Shown: in pieces, positions 42,735 to 50,081 of the stretch
How the letters are laid out: each line of letters begins with the position of its first letter
How positions within the stretch are numbered: the stretch's first letter is position 1
Source: CADCTB01 sp963768975
GTDB lineage: Bacteria; Actinomycetota; Acidimicrobiia; Acidimicrobiales; AC-14
Assembly (NCBI GenBank): GCA_963768975.1
Contig: CAVYKB010000003.1
Coordinates: 208,453-272,452 of the forward strand
DNA length: 64,000 nt
Direction: 5' to 3'
Position numbers and translations under genes: made by a program
The notes under the pieces: model-generated
The model's input: the letters and a program-made list of their open reading frames with translations, nothing else
Database searches by the model: none
What the model was told of the DNA's origin: nothing

Positions 42735-42818
42735 CCGGAGGTTCGCTCCGGCATTCGACATAGCCGGAGGTTCGCTCCGGCATTTGACATAGCCCGGAGG
42801 TACGCTCCGGGCATCCGA
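42730..42818. repeat. three tandem copies of a 29-31-base hairpin unit
   Basis: Units start at 42730, 42759 and 42788. Units 1 and 2 are 29 bases with the hairpin GCCGGAG-GTTCG-CTCCGGC; they differ by one base. Unit 3 is 31 bases; its stem gains a base on both sides (GCCCGGAG...CTCCGGGC), a compensatory change. Each stem contains GGAGG, a Shine-Dalgarno-like core. The array starts within the last codons of the sortase-substrate gene and ends just before the lipoprotein coding region. Confidence 0.9.
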
Positions 42819-42839
42819 CCGCTCACCGCCGCCGTCGCC

Positions 42840-43382
42840 GTGGCCCTGGCCGCCGTGCTGGGCGCCTGCGGCGACGAGCCGGTCGACGAAGCGCCGGGCC
42901 AGGCCACGACCACCGCAGTCGCCGCGCCGGCGACGACGACCACCATCGCCGTCGCCGGCCGCAGCTACTCCGGCGACTTCACGAGCAGCGACGGCAGCCG
43001 CTACCGCATCACCCTCTCGGTCGGCGGGCGACCGGCTCCCGGCGCCGTGCTCGACTGCCCCGGCACTGCCACACCTGGCCGCTACGTGTTGCCGGTCACC
43101 CTGATGGTGGCCAACATGGCCGCCGACCGCCCCGCCCCGTTCCCCCCGGTCCGCCTGGAGATGGCGGCGCCGGCGGGAACCCGCCCGGGACAGGTCCTCG
43201 TGCGCGACACGGCCGGCACCTGCACCTTCAGCCCCCGGGTGGCGTCCATTGGCGCCAGCGCCTCCGTGGTCTTCAACGGCACCACGCCGCTCATCGACGA
43301 CGGTGCTGCGTCCGGGTCAGCCGGGCGGATCGAGGTCAAGGTTTCGGAGACCACCTTCACGCTGACCGCGCCGCTGCCCTGA
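42840..43382 (+). CDS. putative lipoprotein of unknown function
   Basis: At least 180 residues. The N-terminus reads A-L-A-A-V-L-G-A-C-G, a lipobox with Cys at residue 10 from GTG 42840. Ten residues is too short for a signal peptide. The same frame is open upstream through P-L-T-A-A-V-A-V, but contains no ATG, GTG or TTG, so the real start may be a rare codon such as the ATC at 42813, or the gene start has been altered. After a Thr-rich linker the mature domain (Y-S-G-D-F-T-S-S-D-G-S-R-Y) is beta-rich with two Cys, unrecognised. It precedes the MauE-like gene by 19 bases. Confidence 0.65.
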   Translation: MALAAVLGACGDEPVDEAPGQATTTAVAAPATTTTIAVAGRSYSGDFTSSDGSRYRITLSVGGRPAPGAVLDCPGTATPGRYVLPVTLMVANMAADRPAPFPPVRLEMAAPAGTRPGQVLVRDTAGTCTFSPRVASIGASASVVFNGTTPLIDDGAASGSAGRIEVKVSETTFTLTAPLP

Positions 43383-43401
43383 CGCCCTAGACTGCCGCTC
43401 C

Positions 43402-43925
43402 GTGTCGACGTTGGCGGGACCCTTCCTCGTGGCGGTCGTCATCCTCGGCGCGGCCGGGGCCGTCAAGGTCGTCCGGCCCGCCACCACCGCCAAGGCGCTG
43501 GGTGAGATGGGCCTTCGCGTCCCCCGCTCCTCGTTCGGGCCGCCGCCCTCGTCGAGCTGGCGATCGCCGCCGGCGCCCTGGTCGGCGGCGGGCGCCTGTT
43601 CGCTGCCCTCGTTGCCGCCTCCTACGCCGGCTTCGCCGCCTTCGTCCTCGCCGCCCTCCGCCGGGGCACGCCGCTGTCGACGTGCGGGTGCTTCGGCACC
43701 CCCGACACGCCGCCGACCGCCGTCCACCTCGGCCTCAACCTGGCCGCCGCCGCAGTCGCCCTCGCCGCGGCCCTGACCGGCTCCGGCGCCCACGGGCTCG
43801 CCGAGATCGGCGACATGGGGTCGGTTCTGCTCCGGGTGGCGTTCCTGGCGTCCACGGCCGCCTCGGTATGGCTGACCTTCGTCGCCCTCACCGTCCTCCC
43901 CAAGCTCCAGATGGTCAAGAGATGA
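43402..43925 (+). pseudogene. MauE-like membrane protein with a frameshift
   Basis: The first 47 codons (GTG 43402) read A-V-V-I-L-G-A-A-G-A-V-K-V-V-R-P and E-M-G-L-R-V-P, the N-terminal span of MauE. At the GGG run at 43537-43539 the frame must shift by one base. The next frame then continues as A-A-L-V-E-L-A-I-A-A-G-A-L-V-G-G-G, three more spans, the T-C-G-C-F-G motif, and H-L-G-L-N-L, to TGA 43923-43925. One extra G in the run restores a 174-residue four-span MauE. MauE is needed for disulfide formation in the methylamine dehydrogenase light chain. A sequencing error in the homopolymer or a true frameshift are both possible. Confidence 0.8.
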
Positions 43926-44956
43926 GTCAGTGGCTGGCCGAGAAGACCTCGGCCATTCTCGGTGCCCGCACGTCGCGGCGGGGCTTCCTCGTCCGCAGCG
44001 CGATGGCCGGTTCCGCCCTGGCGGTGACACCCGCCAGTTACATCCTGCGCCCGCTCACCGCCTACGCCGCCATCTGCGGCTGCGCCGGCACCGACTGCGA
44101 CTGCGGTTCCTCGTGCTGTGACGGCTACACCGAGTTCTGCTGCGCGGTCAACGCCGACGGCTCCAACTCCTGCCCGCCCGGCACGTTCGAGGCCGGCTGG
44201 TGGCGGGCCGACGGGTCCCGGTTCTGCGAGGGACCCCGCTACTACGTCGACTGCAACGCCCGCTGTGGCTCCGGCGCCTGCTCGTGCGGCTGCGCCAACG
44301 ACGACTGCGACAACCGGCGGACGTGCTGCAACGTCTTCCGCTACGGCCAGTGCAACACCCACATCGACTGCTACGGCGCCATCGCCTGCCGAGTCGTCAC
44401 CTGCACCCCGCCGTACGAGCTGTTCAACTGCGAGGCCACCGCCCTCTGGGACGACTCCACCGCCAACCACTCCGCCTCGTGCAACTCGGCGGTGCCTGCG
44501 CCGCCTCCGCCGGTCGAGCCCGTCCCCCCGCCGGTCACCGGTGAGCGGCTCACCGTCAGCCACAGCGGCAAGGCCCTCGACGTGGCCTTCGTCTCCATGG
44601 CCGACGGCGCCGGCGTCATCGTGTGGCCGCCCAACGGCGGGGTCAACCAGCGGTGGTCCGTCGAGCAGCTGGGCGACGGCAACGTGCGGCTGGTGGCCGG
44701 CCACAGCGGCAAGGTGCTCGACGTCGCCGGCGCATCCACGGCCGACGGCGCCGGCATCATCCAGTGGCCCTGGAACGGCGGCCCCAACCAGCGGTGGCGC
44801 ATGGAGCCCCTCGACGACGGCACCTTCCGGTTCATCGCCGGTCACAGCGGCAAGGTCCTCGACGTCGCCGGCCTGAACGGCGCCGACGGCGCCCCCGTGA
44901 TCCAGTGGCCGTGGAACGGCGGCCCCAACCAGCGCTGGCGGCGCCAGAGCCTGTAG
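43922..44956 (+). CDS. Tat-exported MauA-like cysteine-rich protein fused to a ricin-type lectin
   Basis: A 344-residue secreted protein. Twin-arginine signal T-S-R-R-G-F-L-V-R lies at 17-25. Residues 52-187 contain 24 Cys. The segment S-C-P-P-G-T-F-E-A-G-W-W-R (83-95) and C-N-T-H-I-D-C-Y-G-A (144-153) resemble the methylamine dehydrogenase light chain. By comparison from memory W93 or W94 matches one TTQ tryptophan, while D149 stands where the other would be. After a Pro linker, residues 208-344 form three beta-trefoil repeats, each with S-G-K and Q-R-W. The ATG overlaps the MauE stop (ATGA). Function is unknown; a lectin-targeted, disulfide-rich protein is inferred. Confidence 0.85.
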   Translation: MSQWLAEKTSAILGARTSRRGFLVRSAMAGSALAVTPASYILRPLTAYAAICGCAGTDCDCGSSCCDGYTEFCCAVNADGSNSCPPGTFEAGWWRADGSRFCEGPRYYVDCNARCGSGACSCGCANDDCDNRRTCCNVFRYGQCNTHIDCYGAIACRVVTCTPPYELFNCEATALWDDSTANHSASCNSAVPAPPPPVEPVPPPVTGERLTVSHSGKALDVAFVSMADGAGVIVWPPNGGVNQRWSVEQLGDGNVRLVAGHSGKVLDVAGASTADGAGIIQWPWNGGPNQRWRMEPLDDGTFRFIAGHSGKVLDVAGLNGADGAPVIQWPWNGGPNQRWRRQSL

Positions 44957-44966
44957 TGGGCCACTG

Positions 44967-45644
44967 ATGGCGGCAGTGCTGCTCATCCAGACGGTGGCCA
45001 TCGTGCTGCTCGGCGTGCTCGTCGCCGGCCTGCTGCGCAGCCACGCCGAGATCCTGCGCAAGCTCCACGAGCTGGGCGCCGGCGTCGACCCCGACGGCTC
45101 CGCCGGCGTCACCAGCCCGGTGCCGGCGCCTGTCCGCCGCGGCGCCAACACCGGCTTCGACGTCACCGGCGCTACGCCGGCCGACGAGGAGGTCCGCATC
45201 GGGGTGGTCGGCGCCCGCCAGAACACCTTGTTCGCCTTCCTCTCCAGCGGGTGCCTGACGTGCGGGGAGTTCTGGAGGACCTTCGCCGGCGCCGCCGTCG
45301 CCGTCCCCGGCGACGCCCGTCTGGTCGTCATCACCAAGGGGGCCGAGATCGAGAGCGTGGCCAAGATCGCCGAGCTGGCCCCCCGAACGGTCCCGGTCGT
45401 CATGTCCACCCAGGCGTGGCTCGACTACAAGGTGCCAGCCACGCCCTACTTCGTCTACGTCGACGGCCCCACCGGCCGCATCGTGGGCGAGGGCTCGGCG
45501 GGGACTTGGGACCAGGTCGTCTCCCTGTGGTCCCAGGCGCTGGCCGACGAGGCCTGGAAGGGCGAGGCCCGGGCCGACCGCGAGCTCCTGGAGGCCGGCA
45601 TCCACCCGGGGCACGAGAGCCTCTACCCGCGGGCGGGCAAGTAG
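44967..45644 (+). CDS. MauD-like thioredoxin-fold protein
   Basis: A 225-residue membrane-anchored protein. One N-terminal span (L-I-Q-T-V-A-I-V-L-L-G-V-L-V-A-G-L-L) is followed by an outward-facing thioredoxin domain with redox motif S-S-G-C-L-T-C-G-E-F. V-P-A-T-P-Y-F-V-Y-V-D supplies the cis-Pro. MauD serves disulfide assembly of the MADH light chain with MauE. Here it lies 10 bases after the MauA-like lectin gene, so it probably oxidises or isomerises the many disulfides of that protein. The start is ATG 44967. Confidence 0.85.
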   Translation: MAAVLLIQTVAIVLLGVLVAGLLRSHAEILRKLHELGAGVDPDGSAGVTSPVPAPVRRGANTGFDVTGATPADEEVRIGVVGARQNTLFAFLSSGCLTCGEFWRTFAGAAVAVPGDARLVVITKGAEIESVAKIAELAPRTVPVVMSTQAWLDYKVPATPYFVYVDGPTGRIVGEGSAGTWDQVVSLWSQALADEAWKGEARADRELLEAGIHPGHESLYPRAGK

Positions 45645-45721
45645 TGCCCACCTGGTTCGTGCTGGTCGCTGGCGTGTCGGTGGCGACGGTGGCCGCCCTC
45701 CGCTCGACCTGGTCGCCCTGA
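45644..45721 (+). CDS. possible 25-residue single-span membrane peptide
   Basis: GTG 45644 shares its first base with the MauD stop (TAGTG). The 25 residues are almost wholly one hydrophobic segment (W-F-V-L-V-A-G-V-S-V-A-T-V-A-A-L) followed by R-S-T-W-S-P. The stop is followed at once by AGGGGAG and the next ATG. Tight packing between two genes favours a real translated microprotein, but the evidence is positional only. Confidence 0.4.
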   Translation: MPTWFVLVAGVSVATVAALRSTWSP

Positions 45722-45730
45722 GGGGAGTCG

Positions 45731-46315
45731 ATGCTGGCCAGCATCCACCCGCTCGGGGAGCGGGCCCGCGACCGTCGATGGGGAGTGACCGCGGGGGCGT
45801 ACATCGTGGCGTCCACGACCGCCGCCGCCCTGCTGGGTGCGCTGCTGGGCGGCGTGGGAGCCGTGCTTCCGCTCACGCCCGGTGTCGTTGCCGCCGTGGT
45901 CCTCGCCGCCGGGGCCGTGGCCCTGGCCGCCGACCTCGGTGCGTTCCGGCTGCCCACCATCCACCGCCAGGTCGACAAGGACTGGCTCGACCGCTACCGG
46001 GGCTGGGTCGTCGGCCTGGGATTCGGGTTCCAGCTCGGCCTGGGCGTGGTCACCATCGTCAACACCGCCGCCGTCTACCTGGCCCTCGTCCTCGCCCTGC
46101 TCACCGGCTCGGTCTTCGGCGGTGCCGTGGTCGGCACCACCTTCGGGCTGGTCCGGGCCCTCGTCATCCTGGTCGTGGCCCCGGTGCGCCGGCCCGACCA
46201 GCTCCGCCTTGCCCTCCGCCGCATGCACGGCTGGCGGGCCGTTTCCCAGCGCGCCGGCATCGCCGTCCAGGCCCTCGTCCTGGCCGGCGCCGGCGCCGTC
46301 GCCATCGCCCACTAG
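45731..46315 (+). CDS. polytopic membrane protein of the Mau-like cassette, unknown function
   Basis: A 194-residue protein with about five hydrophobic spans: near 20-40, 48-70, 90-115, 118-140 and 172-192. The loop L-P-T-I-H-R-Q-V-D-K-D-W-L-D-R-Y-R-G-W between spans 2 and 3 is the most distinctive part. It has no Cys, so it is not a CcdA-type electron carrier. The ATG at 45731 has AGGGGAG three bases away. Close packing with the MauD-like gene and the next gene suggests one operon. A transport or assembly role is possible but not shown. Confidence 0.75.
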   Translation: MLASIHPLGERARDRRWGVTAGAYIVASTTAAALLGALLGGVGAVLPLTPGVVAAVVLAAGAVALAADLGAFRLPTIHRQVDKDWLDRYRGWVVGLGFGFQLGLGVVTIVNTAAVYLALVLALLTGSVFGGAVVGTTFGLVRALVILVVAPVRRPDQLRLALRRMHGWRAVSQRAGIAVQALVLAGAGAVAIAH

Positions 46316-46324
46316 GAGGCCGCC

Positions 46325-46777
46325 GTGCAGAAGCTGACCCGCCAGGGACTGGAGATCGAGCTGCCCGATGGCTGGGACGGACGTATCTACCGCCGCGAGG
46401 TGGACGCCGAAGCCGTCACCCGGCGCGCTCTCCACGCCGCCAACTTCGCTCTGCCGCCCGGCCTGGGCGACTATGCGGTCGGCGCGGTCGAGACCATGAC
46501 CACCGGCGACGTGCTGGTCGTCCTGCTCGAGTTCGACCCCGACAGCGCCGGCCAGGGCCTGTTCGCCAACGAGGGGCTTCCGGCGGGGCTCAGCGCCGGC
46601 GACTTCAGCCCCTCGGCCATGCCCCGGGCCATCCCCGGCCGCACCGCGGCCCAGTGGTTCTTCTCGCTGAACGGCCGGGCGTTCTGCCTGTACGTCGTCC
46701 TGGGCAGCCACGCGGCCCGGGCCGACGTCGTGCCACTGGTGAACCAGGTGGTGAAGACGCTCAAGATCGAGAGCTAG
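46325..46777 (+). CDS. conserved-looking hypothetical protein
   Basis: A 150-residue soluble protein, GTG 46325 with AGGAGG seven bases before it. It opens L-E-I-E-L-P-D-G-W-D-G-R-I-Y-R-R and ends V-V-P-L-V-N-Q-V-V-K-T-L-K-I. That start and end are found in small actinobacterial proteins of unknown role with a photosystem/PsbP-like beta fold; this resemblance is weak. It is the last rightward gene of the cassette and its stop overlaps the convergent small gene by 4 bases. Confidence 0.7.
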   Translation: MQKLTRQGLEIELPDGWDGRIYRREVDAEAVTRRALHAANFALPPGLGDYAVGAVETMTTGDVLVVLLEFDPDSAGQGLFANEGLPAGLSAGDFSPSAMPRAIPGRTAAQWFFSLNGRAFCLYVVLGSHAARADVVPLVNQVVKTLKIES

Positions 46778-47127
46778 GTCCCCGAGACCGGCGAGGTCGG
46801 CGTGGAGGTCGTCCCGGGAGCTGTGTTGCCGATGAAGTCGCCTGCGGTCGGCGGGGCGACGACGTCGGACACCGGCGGCGCCGGCGGCGCCGGCGGCGGT
46901 GACGGCGACGTGTGCACCACGTGGGGCTCGAAGCCGTTGGCGTCGTGCTCCGCGGAGGGCTGCCAGCTACCGCCGGCGCTGCCCTTGCCCATCAGGCTGC
47001 TGGCCTTCTCCTTGGCCTGGGCCCGGCGCTCCTCGCCCTTGTCCTTGTCGAGGAAGTAGCTGGCCGCGGCGCCGGCGCCGGACACCACGATGAGGCGGAA
47101 GAGCTTCTTGCGGATCGCTCGGAACAT
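46774..47127 (-). CDS. small YtxH-like hypothetical protein
   Basis: A 117-residue protein. The first 50 residues contain a short hydrophobic helix (L-I-V-V-S-G-A-G-A-A-A-S-Y-F-L-D) followed by a charged stretch (K-G-E-E-R-R-A-Q-A-K-E-K-A). This is the layout of YtxH-type membrane-associated proteins. The rest is Pro/Ser/Thr-rich. AGGAGGT lies six bases before the ATG at 47127, supporting translation. Function unknown. Confidence 0.65.
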   Translation of the reverse strand: MFRAIRKKLFRLIVVSGAGAAASYFLDKDKGEERRAQAKEKASSLMGKGSAGGSWQPSAEHDANGFEPHVVHTSPSPPPAPPAPPVSDVVAPPTAGDFIGNTAPGTTSTPTSPVSGT

Positions 47128-47159
47128 TGTCGGTACCTCCTGGTCGGTTCGGGCTGGTC

Positions 47160-47255
47160 CTAGGCGGCGTCGCCGCCGGTCTCAGTCTTCTCTCCCCACT
47201 CCTCCTCGTCGACGCCGTAGACGCCGTAGGACTGCGGCGACCCCGTGTCACTCAC
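47160..47255 (-). CDS. possible 31-residue acidic small protein
   Basis: GTG 47255 overlaps the stop of the upstream small gene (TGAGTG). The product is acidic (D-E-E-E-W-G-E-K-T-E-T) with Y-G-V-Y-G-V. It is too short to classify. The codon overlap with its neighbour is the main support. Confidence 0.4.
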   Translation of the reverse strand: MSDTGSPQSYGVYGVDEEEWGEKTETGGDAA

Positions 47256-47413
47256 GCCGGCTCTTCGTCGGCGCCGGCCGGAAACTTTGCCGGCCCCTCC
47301 TCGCCCGGCAGGCGGTCGTAGCCGGTGCCGCCGGTGCCCTGGCCCCGGGCGCGCTGGAGCTTGGCCCAGTCCTCGGGCTCGTCGGGAGTCAGCTGATCGC
47401 GGTCTTTCTCCAT
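47252..47413 (-). CDS. possible 53-residue small protein
   Basis: ATG 47413 to TGA 47252-47254 codes for 53 hydrophilic residues, beginning M-E-K-D-R-D-Q-L-T-P-D-E-P-E-D-W-A-K-L and ending E-G-P-A-K-F-P-A-G-A-D. The composition is unlike a random antisense frame of GC-rich DNA, which would be Arg/Pro-rich. No good ribosome site was seen. It lies between LigD and the 31-residue gene on the same strand. Confidence 0.45.
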   Translation of the reverse strand: MEKDRDQLTPDEPEDWAKLQRARGQGTGGTGYDRLPGEEGPAKFPAGADEEPA

Positions 47414-47452
47414 GCCAGTGGCCTACCCGGGGACCGGTGGAGCTACGCCGGC

Positions 47453-49141
47453 CTAGAGCTTCGGAAGCTCCTGGTGGCGGCCGACGAGCGGAGCGAGCGG
47501 GTCGCCGGCGGCGGCCAGGCGGTCGAGGACCGTGCGGATCGTCCAGCGGTCGGGCCGCAGGTGGGGGTCGTCCAGCTCGTCCCACCGGATGGGCACCGAC
47601 ACCGGGGCGCCGGCGGCCGGGCGGGGGCTGAAGGGCGCCACCAGTGTCTTGTTGATGGCGTTCTGGGTGTAGTCCAGCCGGGCCAGGCCCTCCCGGCGGG
47701 TCTTGTGCCACTCCCAGCTGACCAGCTCGGGCACGGTGTGGCCCACGGCCCGGGACACCTTCTCCACCCAGCCCCGGGTGTCAGCGAAGGAGTACGCCGG
47801 CGTGATCGGGACCCAGATCTGCACGCCCCGCTTGCCGGTCACCTTGGGGATGCCCACCACGCCGAGGTGCTCCAGGGCCGTCCGGTACAGCCGGGCCAGA
47901 ACGAGGATGTCGTCGAAGCTCGTGGTGGTGCCGGGGTCGATGTCGATCAGCGCCCACGTCGGGCGGTGGACCTCGGGGATACGTGACGTCCACGCGTGCA
48001 GCTCCAGCCCGCCGTAGTTCGCCATCCAGGCCAGCGCCGGCACGCTGTCGACCACCGCGTAGCACCGCGTCTCGCCCGGATCGGCCTCGGCGTTCTCCCA
48101 CTGCCGAAGCCACTCCGGCGCATGGCTGGGCACCTCCTTGTGCCAGAAGCCGGGCTTGTCCACGCCGTCGGGGGAGCGGTACAGGTTCAGCGGCCGGTCG
48201 TGCAGGTACGGCAGCATCCAGGGGCCGACGCATGCGTAGTAGCGGATCACCTCCCGCTTGGTCACCGGCCCGCTGTCTACCTGGGCCGGCCTCCCGGGCC
48301 GGCCGTCTGCCGCGGCGGGGAACAGCACCTTCTCCAGATTGGTCAGCTTGAGCTCCCGGCCTTGCAGCTCCCACGTCCCGCCCTTCCCCAGGGCGTCGAG
48401 CGCGGCCAACTCGTCGTCGGTCGGCCCCACCCACGTCGGCCGGGCGGTTGCGCCGATGGCCTGCGACGCCTCGGCCGCCGGCAGATCGCTGCGCCAAAGG
48501 GCATCCGGGGCGGCGGCCACCTGGTCGTTGGTCAGGCCCGTCTTCACCGACCGGGGATGGTCGTCCGGATCCCATCCGGGCACGGCGGCCTCGTCGTTCT
48601 TGTGCAGGAGCAGCCACTGCTCCTTGCCCGAGCTGTCCCGGTCCCGCCGGACCAGCACGAACCGCCCGGAGAGCTTCTGGCCCTGCAGGTCGAAGTGCAG
48701 GTCTCCCTTCTCGATGGCCTTGAGCGGGTCGCCGGCCTTGGCGTGGGACCACGTGCCCCAGTCCCACACGATCACATCGCCCCCGCCGTACTCGCCCTTG
48801 GGAATCACCCCCTCGAAGTCGAAGTACTCGACCGGGTGGTCCTCCACGTGCACCGCAAGCTGCCGGGCTTTGGGATCGAGTGTCGGCCCCCGCGGCACGG
48901 CCCAGCTGACCAGCACGCCGGCCATCTCCAGCCGCAGGTCGTAATGAAGCCGCCGGGCCCGATGCCGCTGCACCACGAACCGGCTGGAGCCCGCCGGCGG
49001 GCGCCCAGTGCCCGCCGGCTCGGCGGTGACCGCAAAGTCCCGCTTGGCCCGATAGGTCTCGAGCCGCTGGTACGGATCGCTCAGCTCTGCCCCCAGTGGT
49101 CGCTGCGCCCGCCGGCCCTCGAAGCGCCGCCGGCAGGGCAT
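47453..49141 (-). CDS. LigD-type 3-prime-phosphoesterase and polymerase fusion, no ligase domain
   Basis: A 562-residue DNA repair protein of bacterial non-homologous end joining. Residues about 50-200 are the phosphoesterase domain (F-V-V-Q-R-H-R-A-R-R-L-H-Y-D-L-R-L-E, W-A-V-P-R-G-P, D-H-P-V-E-Y). Residues about 265-540 are the primase-polymerase domain (L-T-N-L-E-K-V-L-F-P, W-A-L-I-D-I-D-P-G with the catalytic Asp pair, and P-K-V-T-G-K-R-G). The ATP-dependent ligase domain of LigD is missing, and no Ku gene is nearby. The exact start is uncertain; a later codon near S-D-P-Y-Q-R-L-E would fit the family better. Confidence 0.88.
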   Translation of the reverse strand: MPCRRRFEGRRAQRPLGAELSDPYQRLETYRAKRDFAVTAEPAGTGRPPAGSSRFVVQRHRARRLHYDLRLEMAGVLVSWAVPRGPTLDPKARQLAVHVEDHPVEYFDFEGVIPKGEYGGGDVIVWDWGTWSHAKAGDPLKAIEKGDLHFDLQGQKLSGRFVLVRRDRDSSGKEQWLLLHKNDEAAVPGWDPDDHPRSVKTGLTNDQVAAAPDALWRSDLPAAEASQAIGATARPTWVGPTDDELAALDALGKGGTWELQGRELKLTNLEKVLFPAAADGRPGRPAQVDSGPVTKREVIRYYACVGPWMLPYLHDRPLNLYRSPDGVDKPGFWHKEVPSHAPEWLRQWENAEADPGETRCYAVVDSVPALAWMANYGGLELHAWTSRIPEVHRPTWALIDIDPGTTTSFDDILVLARLYRTALEHLGVVGIPKVTGKRGVQIWVPITPAYSFADTRGWVEKVSRAVGHTVPELVSWEWHKTRREGLARLDYTQNAINKTLVAPFSPRPAAGAPVSVPIRWDELDDPHLRPDRWTIRTVLDRLAAAGDPLAPLVGRHQELPKL

Positions 49142-49242
49142 CCACTCTGCTCCGTCGAGGCCGGGGGCGCCGGCCGGCGTGCTGCGCTCAGTACCCGCTC
49201 TCCATGGTTTCGACCCGGCGAGCCACTACCCAGCCGGCTCAC

Positions 49243-50058
49243 TCAGGTAACGACCACGCCCGTGAGGTCCTCGGCCGGCGGGTACTGCGGATCCATATCG
49301 GCCAGCGTCTCCACCAGGATGCGGCTGACGGCCCAGTTCCGGTACCACTTCCGGTCGGCGGGAACGACGTACCACGGCGCCGCGGTCGTCGAGGTTCGGG
49401 AGATCGCCTCCTCGAAGGCGGCCCGGTAGTCGTCCCATCGGGCCCGGTCGTCGAGGTCGCCCTTGCGGAACTTCCACTGCTTCGACGGGTCGTCGAGGCG
49501 GGCTTGGAACCGCTCGGCCTGCTCCTCCTTGGAGATGTGCAGGTAGAGCTTGACGATGCGGGTGCCAGCGGCGGCGAGGGTCGTCTCGAAGTCGTTTATC
49601 TGGTCGTAGCGGGGCCGCCACACCGACTCGGGAACCAGGCCGTGGACCCGCACCACCAGCACGTCCTCGTAATGCGACCGGTTGAACACCACCACCTCGC
49701 CCTTGGCCGGCGCCTTGGCGTGCACCCGCCACAGGAAGTCGTGGCTGCGCTCCTCCTCAGACGGCACCTTGAACGACACCACCCGGCAGCTGGCCGGGTT
49801 CAGGCCCCGGAAGACGTGCTTGATCGTGCCGTCCTTCCCGCCGGCGTCGATGGCCTGGAGGACGACCAGCAGCGACTGCTCGCTCTCGGCGTAGAGCCGC
49901 TCCTGGAGCCCGGCCATCTCCCCGAGCCCCCCCTCGAGGGCCTCGCCCGTCTCGATCTTGTCCCCAGGCGCCCCGTCGGTGCTGCGGGGGTCGATCGTGT
50001 CGAGCTGCACTTTGGCACCCGGGTCGACCCGCCAGCGTGAGGAATCCGTCTTGGCCAT
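49243..50058 (-). CDS. ppk2: polyphosphate kinase 2 family protein
   Basis: A 271-residue nucleoside phosphotransferase using polyphosphate to phosphorylate nucleotides. The Walker A motif is D-A-G-G-K-D-G-T (about 70-77). It is followed by G-L-N-P-A-S-C-R, F-N-R-S-H-Y-E-D-V-L-V-V-R-V and the basic lid W-K-F-R-K-G-D-L-D-D-R. D-R-K-W-Y-R-N-W-A-V lies near the end. These are standard PPK2 class I/III blocks. It has ATG 50058, with the start region overlapping the antisense leader of the GH43 gene, whose real start is further on. Whether it acts on ADP or AMP is not deducible. Confidence 0.92.
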   Translation of the reverse strand: MAKTDSSRWRVDPGAKVQLDTIDPRSTDGAPGDKIETGEALEGGLGEMAGLQERLYAESEQSLLVVLQAIDAGGKDGTIKHVFRGLNPASCRVVSFKVPSEEERSHDFLWRVHAKAPAKGEVVVFNRSHYEDVLVVRVHGLVPESVWRPRYDQINDFETTLAAAGTRIVKLYLHISKEEQAERFQARLDDPSKQWKFRKGDLDDRARWDDYRAAFEEAISRTSTTAAPWYVVPADRKWYRNWAVSRILVETLADMDPQYPPAEDLTGVVVT

Positions 50059-50081
50059 CGGCCAAGGCTAGACAGTGTGGC

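Noticed and set aside
42730..42818. Short regularly spaced repeats that might be a CRISPR array
   Set aside because: The units are directly tandem with no unique spacers and no cas genes are present.
43502..43921. A long N-terminal extension of the MauA-like lectin protein
   Set aside because: The upstream frame is Arg-rich and overlaps MauE in the wrong frame. The ATG at 43922 with twin-arginine signal and ATGA overlap is clearly the start.
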